Shown here: positions 15,963 through 23,572 of the stretch, piece after piece
Numbering within the stretch: position 1 is the stretch's first letter
Layout: each line of letters begins with the position of its first letter
DNA from: JAYOFM01 sp038117225
GTDB lineage: Bacteria; Pseudomonadota; Alphaproteobacteria; Rhodospirillales; Casp-alpha2
Direction: 5' to 3'
DNA: 23,572 bases
NCBI GenBank assembly: GCA_038117225.1
Contig: JAYOFM010000057.1
Span: forward strand, 1 to 23,572
Program-made: the position numbers and the translations under genes
The notes under the pieces: model-generated
What the model was told of the DNA's origin: nothing
The model's input: only the letters and a program-made list of their open reading frames with translations
The model's database searches: none

Positions 15963-16813
15963 CCAAATTTCTCCAGCGTCGTCTCGACGGAGGTCACATA
16001 GTGGCCGCCGAACAGTCGGACATGAACCAGCAACGGATAGAGATTGTATAGATCGCGCCGTTCCTCGAAGAAACCCGACTTGATGGGCCGGTGTTCACCG
16101 TAGCGGGCGAAGAATGTTTCGCCGAAGGTGGCGAACAAGGTGGTGAAAGCGAGTTCGATTTCGGCATCGGCATGATAGATCGCCGGATCGATGAAGCCGG
16201 CGACGCGGCCGGCATGAGTCAACACGTTGCCCGACCACAAGTCACCGTGGATCAACGACGGCGGACCGGGATCGGTGATCCATCGATCCAGGCGACCGGC
16301 GAGCCGTTCAATTCGGGTTAGGAGGTTTTCCGGCAAGCGTCCAACCCGATTGGCCTCTCCCGCCATCGCCATCAATCGCTGGTCACGAAAGAACATGGGC
16401 CAGTCCGACGACTCGGCATTGGGCTGTAGCAATTGGGCAATCACGGTGTCGCGGGGAAATCCGAAATCGCTGCCTTCAATCCCATGCAGAGCCGCCAGTA
16501 AATCGGCGGCATGTTGCTCGACATCACCGTCGATACCGCCCGCGGTTTCGATAAATTCCATGATCAGCAACCCGGGGGCGGCGTGCAGCACCTCGGGGAC
16601 CGGCAGCCCGTTCGTTGCCAGATGGCGCAGCATGAAGCCCTCGATTTCAAGTCCGCTCGTCGCGTCACCTGATTTGACAACGACGCGGCGGCCGGAAACC
16701 AGATCGGCGCGCGCCACATCGCCGACACATCCGCCGCCGAGACGCACGAGGCGCAATGGCGGCTCTCCGAGCGCGTGGTCGATGGCCCGTTCAAGCATGT
16801 CGGTGGTCGTCAT
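15956..16813 (-). CDS. Fructosamine kinase family protein
   Basis: This 285-residue member of the fructosamine-3-kinase/YniA family has an aminoglycoside-phosphotransferase-like fold. It has the ATP-site Lys47 (VVVKSG), the catalytic motif HGDLWSGN (189-196) and the metal-binding DPA (209-211) typical of the family. Bacterial members phosphorylate ribulosamine- or erythrulosamine-modified amines, which makes the adduct fall off the protein. It lies 18 bases after the low-molecular-weight phosphatase gene and overlaps the HAD gene by 7 bases. The ATG has only a weak ribosome site; ATG 16798 is an alternative. Confidence 0.93.
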   Translation of the reverse strand: MTTTDMLERAIDHALGEPPLRLVRLGGGCVGDVARADLVSGRRVVVKSGDATSGLEIEGFMLRHLATNGLPVPEVLHAAPGLLIMEFIETAGGIDGDVEQHAADLLAALHGIEGSDFGFPRDTVIAQLLQPNAESSDWPMFFRDQRLMAMAGEANRVGRLPENLLTRIERLAGRLDRWITDPGPPSLIHGDLWSGNVLTHAGRVAGFIDPAIYHADAEIELAFTTLFATFGETFFARYGEHRPIKSGFFEERRDLYNLYPLLVHVRLFGGHYVTSVETTLEKFGC

Positions 16814-16831
16814 GTTGGCCGTGTTCTGTTT

Positions 16832-17305
16832 CTACAGATGGTTGCGCCGGATGTCCTGCAACAGCCCCATCGACGCGGCCTCGATCATGTCCAACACATC
16901 GTCGAATCCACCTGGGCCGCCATAATACGGATCGGGCACTTCCTTGGTTCCGACGTCCGGCGCGAAGTCGAGAAACAGGTGGATGCGCGGATGCGCCGCG
17001 TCCGGCGCCTGCATGGACAGATTGGCCAGGTTGCTTTGATCCATGGCGATGACGTAGTCGAAGCGTTCGAAGTCGCCCCCGGCGACCTGACGCGCGCGCT
17101 GACCGGAAAGTTCAATGCCCCGCCGGCGCGCCGCCGCCTGGGCACGCGGGTCCGGCGGATCGCCGATGTGCCAGGCCCCGGTGCCAGCGCTGTCGATGGT
17201 TATGCTCTCGGACAATCCCTCCGCCGCGACGAGGTGGCGGAACACGCCTTCCGCCGTCGGAGAGCGGCAAATGTTGCCAAGGCAGACGAACAGGACGTTG
17301 ACCAT
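16832..17305 (-). CDS. Low-molecular-weight protein tyrosine phosphatase-family protein
   Basis: This 157-residue cytosolic phosphatase has the P-loop CLGNICRS (C8-X5-R14-S15) near the N-terminus and the general-acid loop DPYYGG (Asp125). The start ATG 17305 is chosen because the P-loop then begins at residue 8, as in the family, and a GAGAG lies upstream. Some members of the family remove phosphate from ribulosamine-5-phosphate on proteins, which fits the fructosamine-kinase gene directly downstream. Tyrosine dephosphorylation remains possible. The gene is divergent from the sirtuin gene and heads a probable four-gene minus-strand run. Confidence 0.95.
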   Translation of the reverse strand: MVNVLFVCLGNICRSPTAEGVFRHLVAAEGLSESITIDSAGTGAWHIGDPPDPRAQAAARRRGIELSGQRARQVAGGDFERFDYVIAMDQSNLANLSMQAPDAAHPRIHLFLDFAPDVGTKEVPDPYYGGPGGFDDVLDMIEAASMGLLQDIRRNHL

Positions 17306-17370
17306 AATGCTGCTCTCTTGCGGAGATGTTGACGACGAAGACTGGCGGCAACGCGCCATCACGGATTATC

Positions 17371-18129
17371 ATGGTCGTTTCCAATTACCGCAAGGCAGGC
17401 ATCTTGAGTGACCCCGGCGATCAATCCATCGTCATTCTGACCGGGGCCGGCATCTCCAAGGAATCCGGACTCGACACCTTTCGCGATCCCGGCGGCATCT
17501 GGTCACAAGTGCGGATCGAGGATGTGGCGACGCCGAAGGCCTACGCGCGCGATCCGGCTCGGGTGCAGGAGTTCTACAATACCCGTCGCCACCAGCTACA
17601 AGCCATCGACGTGCTCCCAAACGCGGCACACGCCGCATTGGCGCGTCTTGAAGCGGATTGGCCCGGCGAGGTCCTGGTGGTTACCCAGAACATTGATGAT
17701 CTGCACGAACGCGCCGGCAGCCGAAACGTCATCCACATGCATGGTGAACTGCTCAAGGTGCGGTGCAGCGCCTGCACCAATGTCGTCACCTGGACCGACG
17801 ATGTCGCCGTCGATGATACCTGCCTGGCCTGCGGCACCATCGGGCGGCTGCGGCCGCACGTGGTCTGGTTCGGTGAGATGCCGCTACAGATGGATACCAT
17901 CTTCCGCGCTCTCGACGGCTGCGGCCTGTTCGTCTCCATCGGCACGTCGGGTAACGTCTACCCGGCCGCCGGGTTTGTCGATCATCTGCGCCAGCGGGGT
18001 GGCGGCCACACGGTTGAGCTCAACCTGGAGCCGTCGGAGGGGGCGACGCTGTTCGACGAGACCCATTACGGTCCGGCGACCGAGCTGGTGCCGGCGTTCG
18101 TCGACCGGGTATTGGCGGAGGGCTGGTGA
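17371..18129 (+). CDS. cobB: NAD-dependent protein deacylase, sirtuin (CobB-like)
   Basis: This Sir2-family enzyme removes acyl groups from lysines using NAD+. With ATG 17371 the protein has 252 residues. The NAD-binding GAGIS is at 25-29, QNIDDLH at 106-112, and the catalytic His124 lies in IHMHGEL. Zinc ligands are Cys132, Cys135, Cys151 and Cys154. Tyr69 and Arg72 (FYNTRR) match the pair that gives CobB/SIRT5-type proteins activity on succinyl and other acidic acyl groups. The start is uncertain: TTG 17404 has a better purine tract before it, and the frame opens at 17326. The stop overlaps the next start in GTGA. Confidence 0.93.
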   Translation: MVVSNYRKAGILSDPGDQSIVILTGAGISKESGLDTFRDPGGIWSQVRIEDVATPKAYARDPARVQEFYNTRRHQLQAIDVLPNAAHAALARLEADWPGEVLVVTQNIDDLHERAGSRNVIHMHGELLKVRCSACTNVVTWTDDVAVDDTCLACGTIGRLRPHVVWFGEMPLQMDTIFRALDGCGLFVSIGTSGNVYPAAGFVDHLRQRGGGHTVELNLEPSEGATLFDETHYGPATELVPAFVDRVLAEGW

Positions 18130-18728
18130 GCATCGCCACGCAACAACCCTTGGCGACGCTGCTCGACGAGGTGCGAGCTTGCGAGATCTGCCGCGCGCAC
18201 CTGCCGCTGGGGCCAAGACCGATCGTGCGCGCGGAGCCGACGGCGCGGTTGCTGATCATCGGCCAGGCGCCGGGCACCAAGGTGCACGAAAGCGGCGTGC
18301 CGTGGGACGACCCCTCCGGCGACCGGCTGCGTGACTGGCTCGATGTGGATCATGGCACTTTCTATGACGCCGAGCGCATCGCCATCATGCCGATGGGATT
18401 CTGCTACCCCGGGCGCCTGGACAAGGGCGGCGACAAGCCGCCGCGGCCAGAATGCGCGCCGGCCTGGCATGATCGCCTGCTGGCGCATTTGCCGAAGGTC
18501 GAATTAACCCTATTGGTCGGCGGCTATGCCCAGCGCCACTACCTGGGCGACGCCATGCGCAAGACATTGACCGAAACCGTCGCCGCATGGCGGGAATACC
18601 TGCCCGACACCCTGCCGACGCCGCATCCCAGTTGGCGCACAAAGCACTGGCAGGCGCGGAATCCGTGGTTCGAAAAAGACGTCCTGCCGGAACTGCGACG
18701 ACGGGTGAAAGCGCTTATGGCGGAATGA
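18126..18728 (+). CDS. UDG-superfamily protein with four conserved-type cysteines
   Basis: This 200-residue protein has the uracil-DNA-glycosylase fold signatures LLIIGQAPG (42-50) and TPHPSW with His167. It has a CxxC near the N-terminus (Cys19, Cys22) and further cysteines at 93 (GFCYPG) and 110 (PECAPAW). This is the spacing pattern expected for an iron-sulfur site as in family 4 enzymes. The GTG start overlaps the sirtuin stop by 4 bases, so translation is probably coupled. Glycosylase activity is not certain, as this subgroup is poorly characterised. It is clearly different from the UDG at 4787-5626. Confidence 0.88.
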   Translation: MSIATQQPLATLLDEVRACEICRAHLPLGPRPIVRAEPTARLLIIGQAPGTKVHESGVPWDDPSGDRLRDWLDVDHGTFYDAERIAIMPMGFCYPGRLDKGGDKPPRPECAPAWHDRLLAHLPKVELTLLVGGYAQRHYLGDAMRKTLTETVAAWREYLPDTLPTPHPSWRTKHWQARNPWFEKDVLPELRRRVKALMAE

Positions 18729-18792
18729 CTTGGAAACTTCGTTCAATCGCTTGACTTTCTTCGCGGACGGCGCCAAAACTGGGCAATAGGGG

Positions 18793-18840
18793 AAGATCAA
18801 CGGGTTGATCTTGATTTAGACGGGAATTGGGCTCCCCGTC
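18793..18840 (+). promoter_or_regulatory. Twin hairpins upstream of the DUF4143 ATPase
   Basis: A perfect 8-bp stem with a 4-base loop (AAGATCAA at 18793-18800, TTGATCTT at 18805-18812) is followed by a 6-bp stem GACGGG/CCCGTC (18819-18824 and 18835-18840). No T-run follows either. They could be a weak terminator for the sirtuin-UDG pair, an operator, or leader structure of the next gene. Confidence 0.4.
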
Positions 18841-18866
18841 GCGGATGGCGCTGAGGAGCCCTATCC

Positions 18867-20321
18867 TTGCACACGATCACAGATAACGACCTGTTCCATC
18901 GCCTGGCTTTCGATAATCCGTGGTGGGAATTCAAGGAGACGACGCGAATCGCGTTTCGTCACCCGCCCAGGCGTTCATTTTTCCCAGCGTTTTTTACCCG
19001 CCTGATGAAGGCCGGCCTCGGCAACGTTTTGGTGATGGCGGGGCCGCTGCGCGCCGGCAAGACGGTGATGCTGCGCCAGATGGTGGCGCACCTGATCGAG
19101 AAGGGCACGCCGCCGAGGAATGTCTTCTATTGCGGCCTCACCACGCCGAGCTATACGGCAGCGGATCTCGCAACCTTTTTCGAGATGTTCTGCCGCCGCT
19201 ATCGCCATGGGCCGGACGCCGAACTCTACGTCTTCTTCGACGAGGTGCAGTACGTCAAGGATTGGGAGCAGGCGATTCTGCGCCTGGCCGAGATGCGGCC
19301 GAAAGCGCGCATCGTCGGCGCCGTGTCCGCCGGCGCGCCCTCGATCACCACCGGCGCGGTCACCCATGACGGGCGCATTTCAACCTTCGTGTTGCCGCCG
19401 GTGACGTTTCTTGAGTTCCTGCGTTTTCGCGATTCCGAGGAACAGCTGTTCGGCGCCGAGGGCAGTGCCACCAATCGGCGCATGTCGCTGAAACCGAACG
19501 CGCTGCCGGCGCTCAATGCGGAGTTCCATCGCTACGTCAATTTCGGCGGCTTCCTGGAGGCCATCACCGGCGAGGCCAAGTCGGCGCCGGCGCCGACGTT
19601 CATCCGCGACGGCGTGTCCGACCGGGTGCTGCACAAGGACCTGTCGTCGCTCGCCGGCATCAGCGATCCGCGCGAGCTCAACCGGTTGTTCGCCCTGCTC
19701 GCCTTCAACACGGCGCGCGAAGTGACCATGGACGATCTCGCCAAGGCCGCCGGGGTCGCCAAGAACACGCTCCGCAAATATCTCGACTACCTGGAAAGCG
19801 CCTTTCTGATCCGCCGCGTGCCGCGGGTCGATCGTGACGCCAACCGCTTCCAGCGCCAGGTCGCGTTCAAGGTCTATTTGACGGCGCCGTGTTTGTACGC
19901 CGCGCTCTATGCGCCGGTCGCCGCCGGTGATCAGTATTTCCAGCGACTGGCGGAAACCGCGCTGGTGTCGCAGTGGCTGGGTGCCGAATCGGTCGGCACC
20001 CTGGCCTATGCCAGCTGGCGCGGCGGCGCCATCGATCTGTTGGCGCTGGCCCCGGACAGCGACCGCCCGGACCATGTTTACGAACTCGACTGGTTCAACG
20101 ACTACGCCAAGCCTGGCGGTAAGGGGCCGAAGCAGCTGATCGAATTCGTCAAGGGCACCAACCCCGACGCCAACACCTATATTCTCACCGGCTCGGTGGC
20201 GCGGCCGGCGGTCATGGAGGGCGTCGATCTGACGCTGGCGCCGATCAGCCTCTATACCTATTGGATCGCCCGCGACCCGACCATGCGCAAGTTCCACGCA
20301 AAGTCCGACGCGGCGGACTGA
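18867..20321 (+). CDS. AAA-type ATP-binding protein with DUF4143 domain
   Basis: This 484-residue protein belongs to the prokaryotic ATPase/DUF4143 group. The N-terminal P-loop domain has Walker A GPLRAGKT (59-66) and Walker B YVFFDEVQYV (Asp125, Glu126). A winged-helix part around residues 280-315 reads DDLAKAAGVAKNTLRKYLDYLE. The C-terminal domain contains GGAIDLLAL and a following VYELDW, in the place where relatives show a nuclease-like D...ExK signature; the lysine seems absent. The start is TTG 18867, with GAGGAG eight bases before it. The role is unknown for the family. The gene ends directly against argG, with no intervening base between the two convergent stops. Confidence 0.85.
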   Translation: MHTITDNDLFHRLAFDNPWWEFKETTRIAFRHPPRRSFFPAFFTRLMKAGLGNVLVMAGPLRAGKTVMLRQMVAHLIEKGTPPRNVFYCGLTTPSYTAADLATFFEMFCRRYRHGPDAELYVFFDEVQYVKDWEQAILRLAEMRPKARIVGAVSAGAPSITTGAVTHDGRISTFVLPPVTFLEFLRFRDSEEQLFGAEGSATNRRMSLKPNALPALNAEFHRYVNFGGFLEAITGEAKSAPAPTFIRDGVSDRVLHKDLSSLAGISDPRELNRLFALLAFNTAREVTMDDLAKAAGVAKNTLRKYLDYLESAFLIRRVPRVDRDANRFQRQVAFKVYLTAPCLYAALYAPVAAGDQYFQRLAETALVSQWLGAESVGTLAYASWRGGAIDLLALAPDSDRPDHVYELDWFNDYAKPGGKGPKQLIEFVKGTNPDANTYILTGSVARPAVMEGVDLTLAPISLYTYWIARDPTMRKFHAKSDAAD

Positions 20322-21548
<1,227 letters not shown>

Positions 21549-21586
21549 GAACGTTCCCCAAAAACCACCAATCCGGAATCCGGCGG

Positions 21587-21617
21587 AGTATAGGCTTTGA
21601 CTTGGCCCAAACAAGTC
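21587..21617 (-). promoter_or_regulatory. Candidate argG promoter with overlapping palindrome
   Basis: On the minus strand a -10 box TATACT (21587-21592) and a weaker -35 TTGTTT (21609-21614) are 16 bases apart. The inverted repeat GACTTG/CAAGTC (21599-21604 and 21612-21617, 7-base gap) overlaps the -35 region and spacer, in the position of a repressor site. This is inference from pattern only. Confidence 0.4.
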
Positions 21618-21633
21618 GCGCGATCGCGCCCGC

Positions 21634-22818
21634 TCAAGCCTCGCTCGCCGCCGTCCGCTTTCGGCTTGCGCGCTCCTTGGCGCTGGCCGATTTCAATTGC
21701 CCGCAGGCGGCCATGATGTCGCGCCCGCGCGGTACCCGCACCGGCGCCGAATAGCCGCCGTCATTGACGATTTCCGAAAACCGGTTGATGCGGTTGCGCG
21801 ACGAGCACTCATACGCCACCCCCGGCCACGGGTTGAACGGGATCAGATTGACCTTGGCCGGAATGCCACGAACCAGCCGCACCAGCTCCCGCGCGTCGGC
21901 GTCGGAATCATTGATGCCCTTCAGCATCACGTACTCAAACGTGATGCGGCGCGAATTGTTGGCGCTCGGGTAGGCGCGGCAGGCCTCGAGCAGTTCGGCG
22001 ATCGGCCACTTTTTGTTGATCGGCACCAGCACGTCGCGCACATCATCGCTGACCGCGTGCAGGCTGACCGCCAGGTTGACGCCGAGCTCGTCGCCGACCC
22101 GCCGCATCATCGGCACCACGCCGGAAGTCGACAGGGTGATGCGCCGCTTGGACAGGGCGATGCCCTCGCTGTCCATGATGATCCTGAGCGCCGCGATGAC
22201 GTTGTCGAGATTATACAGCGGCTCACCCATGCCCATCATGACGATGTTGGAAATCATCCGCGTGCCGTCGGCCGGCGACGGCCACTCGCCATAGGCATCC
22301 CGCGCCACCATGAACTGCCCGGCGATTTCGCCGGCGGTCAGATTGCGCACCAGCCGCTGCGTGCCGGTATGACAGAATGAGCACGTCAGCGTGCAGCCGA
22401 CCTGCGACGAAATGCACACCGAGCCGCGATCCTCTTCCGGGATATAGACGGTCTCCGCCTCTTGGCCGTCATCGAACCGCATCAGCCACTTGCGGGTGCC
22501 GTCCTCGGAAGTCTGCATCTTGGCCGTGCCCGGCCGGCCGACGCGAAAGCCCTCGGCCAACTTGGCCCGTAACGGCTTGCCCAACGACGTCATTTCGGCG
22601 AAATCCCGCGAGCCGCGATAGTACATCCAATGCCACAGCTGTTTGACCCGGAACGGCTTCTCGCCCAGCTCGGCCATCACCTCGACCAGCTCCGCCCGCG
22701 ACAACCCGACCAGCTCGCGCCGGGAATCCGTCGCGATGGCGGCCGAAGACACCGCCGCGTCCGCCGCCCCCTTGGCCGGCGCCGCCTCAATTCCCGGTGA
22801 TGTCACGACCTCGCTCAT
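21634..22818 (-). CDS. rlmN: Dual-specificity 23S rRNA (adenine-2503)/tRNA (adenine-37) C2-methyltransferase
   Basis: This radical-SAM enzyme methylates C2 of A2503 in 23S rRNA and, in many bacteria, A37 in some tRNAs. In the 394-residue protein the cluster motif CTLTCSFC gives Cys142, Cys146 and Cys149. Cys135 (SVCISSQVGC) and the C-terminal cysteine in DIMAACGQL correspond to the two mechanistic cysteines. GMGEPLYN is also conserved. ATG 22818 is chosen because AGGAA lies seven bases upstream; the frame opens at 22857. The N-terminal ~30 residues are Ala-rich and poorly conserved, and the C-terminal tail is basic. Confidence 0.97.
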   Translation of the reverse strand: MSEVVTSPGIEAAPAKGAADAAVSSAAIATDSRRELVGLSRAELVEVMAELGEKPFRVKQLWHWMYYRGSRDFAEMTSLGKPLRAKLAEGFRVGRPGTAKMQTSEDGTRKWLMRFDDGQEAETVYIPEEDRGSVCISSQVGCTLTCSFCHTGTQRLVRNLTAGEIAGQFMVARDAYGEWPSPADGTRMISNIVMMGMGEPLYNLDNVIAALRIIMDSEGIALSKRRITLSTSGVVPMMRRVGDELGVNLAVSLHAVSDDVRDVLVPINKKWPIAELLEACRAYPSANNSRRITFEYVMLKGINDSDADARELVRLVRGIPAKVNLIPFNPWPGVAYECSSRNRINRFSEIVNDGGYSAPVRVPRGRDIMAACGQLKSASAKERASRKRTAASEA

Positions 22819-22859
22819 GGCGTTCCTATAAAGCCTTGCCCGCCCACAACCAAGCACGC

Positions 22860-23572
22860 CGGGAAGCGGTTAGAGGCGGGTAAAAGCATGCCAATGCCCG
22901 CTAGATCCCCGCATGTAACTCATTAACCCATTGATATAAAATAATACATATCCTGTAGCTCAAATTATTTAGTCATTTGTCAGCAAATTTCAGCATTTCA
23001 CGTTTGTCGCGGCCCTCCAAACCAGCTGCTTTGCGCAGCGCCGTGTCACGAAGGCACCCTACTCAACCGAACATCTGTCCTGACCGGAACGTCAGGAATT
23101 GCGCCCACGCTAACAGGCTGGCTCCGGGCGATCTGTTCGTTGGAGATTGGTGGGATATGGATTTGTCGTTCGAAGAATTCAAGTGGCCGAAATCCTCGAA
23201 TTGAAGTGGCGAGAGCCTAGAGAAGGCCTTGTTCTCCTCAGATGTACTGATCGCTTTCCCTTCTAGATACCAACGACTGGAAAGCCAATATTCCAAGCTC
23301 TTAATTGCGGAAAGTGATCGAAACGTTCGGATTTCGCCAGCCCCGGCAAGCGTGCACGTACTGGTGGTCCGTTTAAAAGGTAAGCCATCGCCTTTTTGAC
23401 CCTTTGGAGCCATAGCAAAACATCGCCCACTGAATTTTTCGGCTATGTGGTTATTGCTGTTACCGCCTTGGCCCGAGCCATAACCGCAACGGCGCCATCT
23501 TCCAGTAATCTCGACTGGCGCCGCGTTTCTTGATCTCCATCAATGTTAGGGCGGCCCGGTCCGCGTAGGGTA
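22860..23572. other. A+T-enriched terminal segment without a recognisable gene
   Basis: About 700 bases beyond rlmN differ in base use from the rest. The first part (about 22,910-22,985) is strongly A+T-rich, and the following 400 bases are near-balanced. No RNA gene, intrinsic terminator or insertion-sequence end was recognised. Plus-strand frame 22977-23204 continues open after its TGA to about 23,400. On the minus strand a frame is open from about 23,534 to 23,063, and another enters from the window edge and stops at 23,460-23,462. Mutually contradictory frames without ribosome sites suggest decayed or non-coding DNA, possibly acquired. Confidence 0.5.
23063..23413 (-). CDS. Hypothetical protein, doubtful
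   Basis: A 116-codon ORF starts MAPKGQKGDGLPFKR. It lies in the A+T-enriched end region and has no clear Shine-Dalgarno before ATG 23413. The frame is open upstream of the ATG for about 40 codons, to a TGA near 23,536. The product is rich in Ser and Arg, has no membrane segment, signal peptide or motif that I recognise, and ends in LTFRSGQMFG. It competes with an open frame on the opposite strand. It may be a remnant or spurious. Confidence 0.22.
   Translation of the reverse strand: MAPKGQKGDGLPFKRTTSTCTLAGAGEIRTFRSLSAIKSLEYWLSSRWYLEGKAISTSEENKAFSRLSPLQFEDFGHLNSSNDKSISHQSPTNRSPGASLLAWAQFLTFRSGQMFG

Overview
The window is high-GC DNA (about 60-65% G+C by eye) with dense, short-spaced genes and frequent GTG/TTG starts. 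Gene content points to an alphaproteobacterium, most likely of the Rhodospirillales or a relative. The grounds are a TAXI-type TRAP transporter, ETF-ubiquinone oxidoreductase, an alphaproteobacterial-style family 4 uracil-DNA glycosylase, and the ispE/TPR and UDG/lytic transglycosylase/moaB neighbourhoods. Placement below class level is inference.

Left part (1-8139), mostly housekeeping. A tRNA-Gln(TTG) with its own promoter is followed upstream by ispE (isoprenoid MEP pathway), translationally coupled to an exported TPR protein, and by ETF-QO; all are on the minus strand. Divergently on the plus strand run a uracil-DNA glycosylase, an exported SLT-type lytic transglycosylase and moaB (molybdenum cofactor), ending in an intrinsic terminator.

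Middle (8150-8509). A good sigma-70-like promoter precedes a roughly 190-nt GC-rich leader full of hairpins, and then a 43-codon ORF with its own Shine-Dalgarno. A leader segment is perfectly complementary to that Shine-Dalgarno. The peptide resembles only the front part of alphaproteobacterial peptidoglycan-binding-like domains. This is the least explained element of the window.

Transport and catabolism block (8541-15290). A LysR regulator is divergent from a TAXI solute-binding protein, a fused TRAP permease and a DadA-like FAD oxidoreductase. An M19 dipeptidase-like protein that has lost part of its metal site is convergent to them. Together they suggest uptake and oxidation of an amino acid or amino-acid derivative.

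Repair-like block (15318-18728). On the minus strand, a low-molecular-weight phosphatase, a fructosamine-kinase-family protein and a HAD phosphatase form a probable operon that may run into the M19 gene; this is a plausible protein deglycation unit. On the plus strand, a CobB-like sirtuin overlaps by 4 bp a second UDG-superfamily protein with four cysteines.

Right part. A DUF4143-type ATPase (TTG start, preceded by two hairpins) is convergent with argG, and rlmN lies beyond argG. The last ~700 bases (from about 22,860) are visibly richer in A+T, contain no recognisable gene, and may be an acquired or decayed segment.
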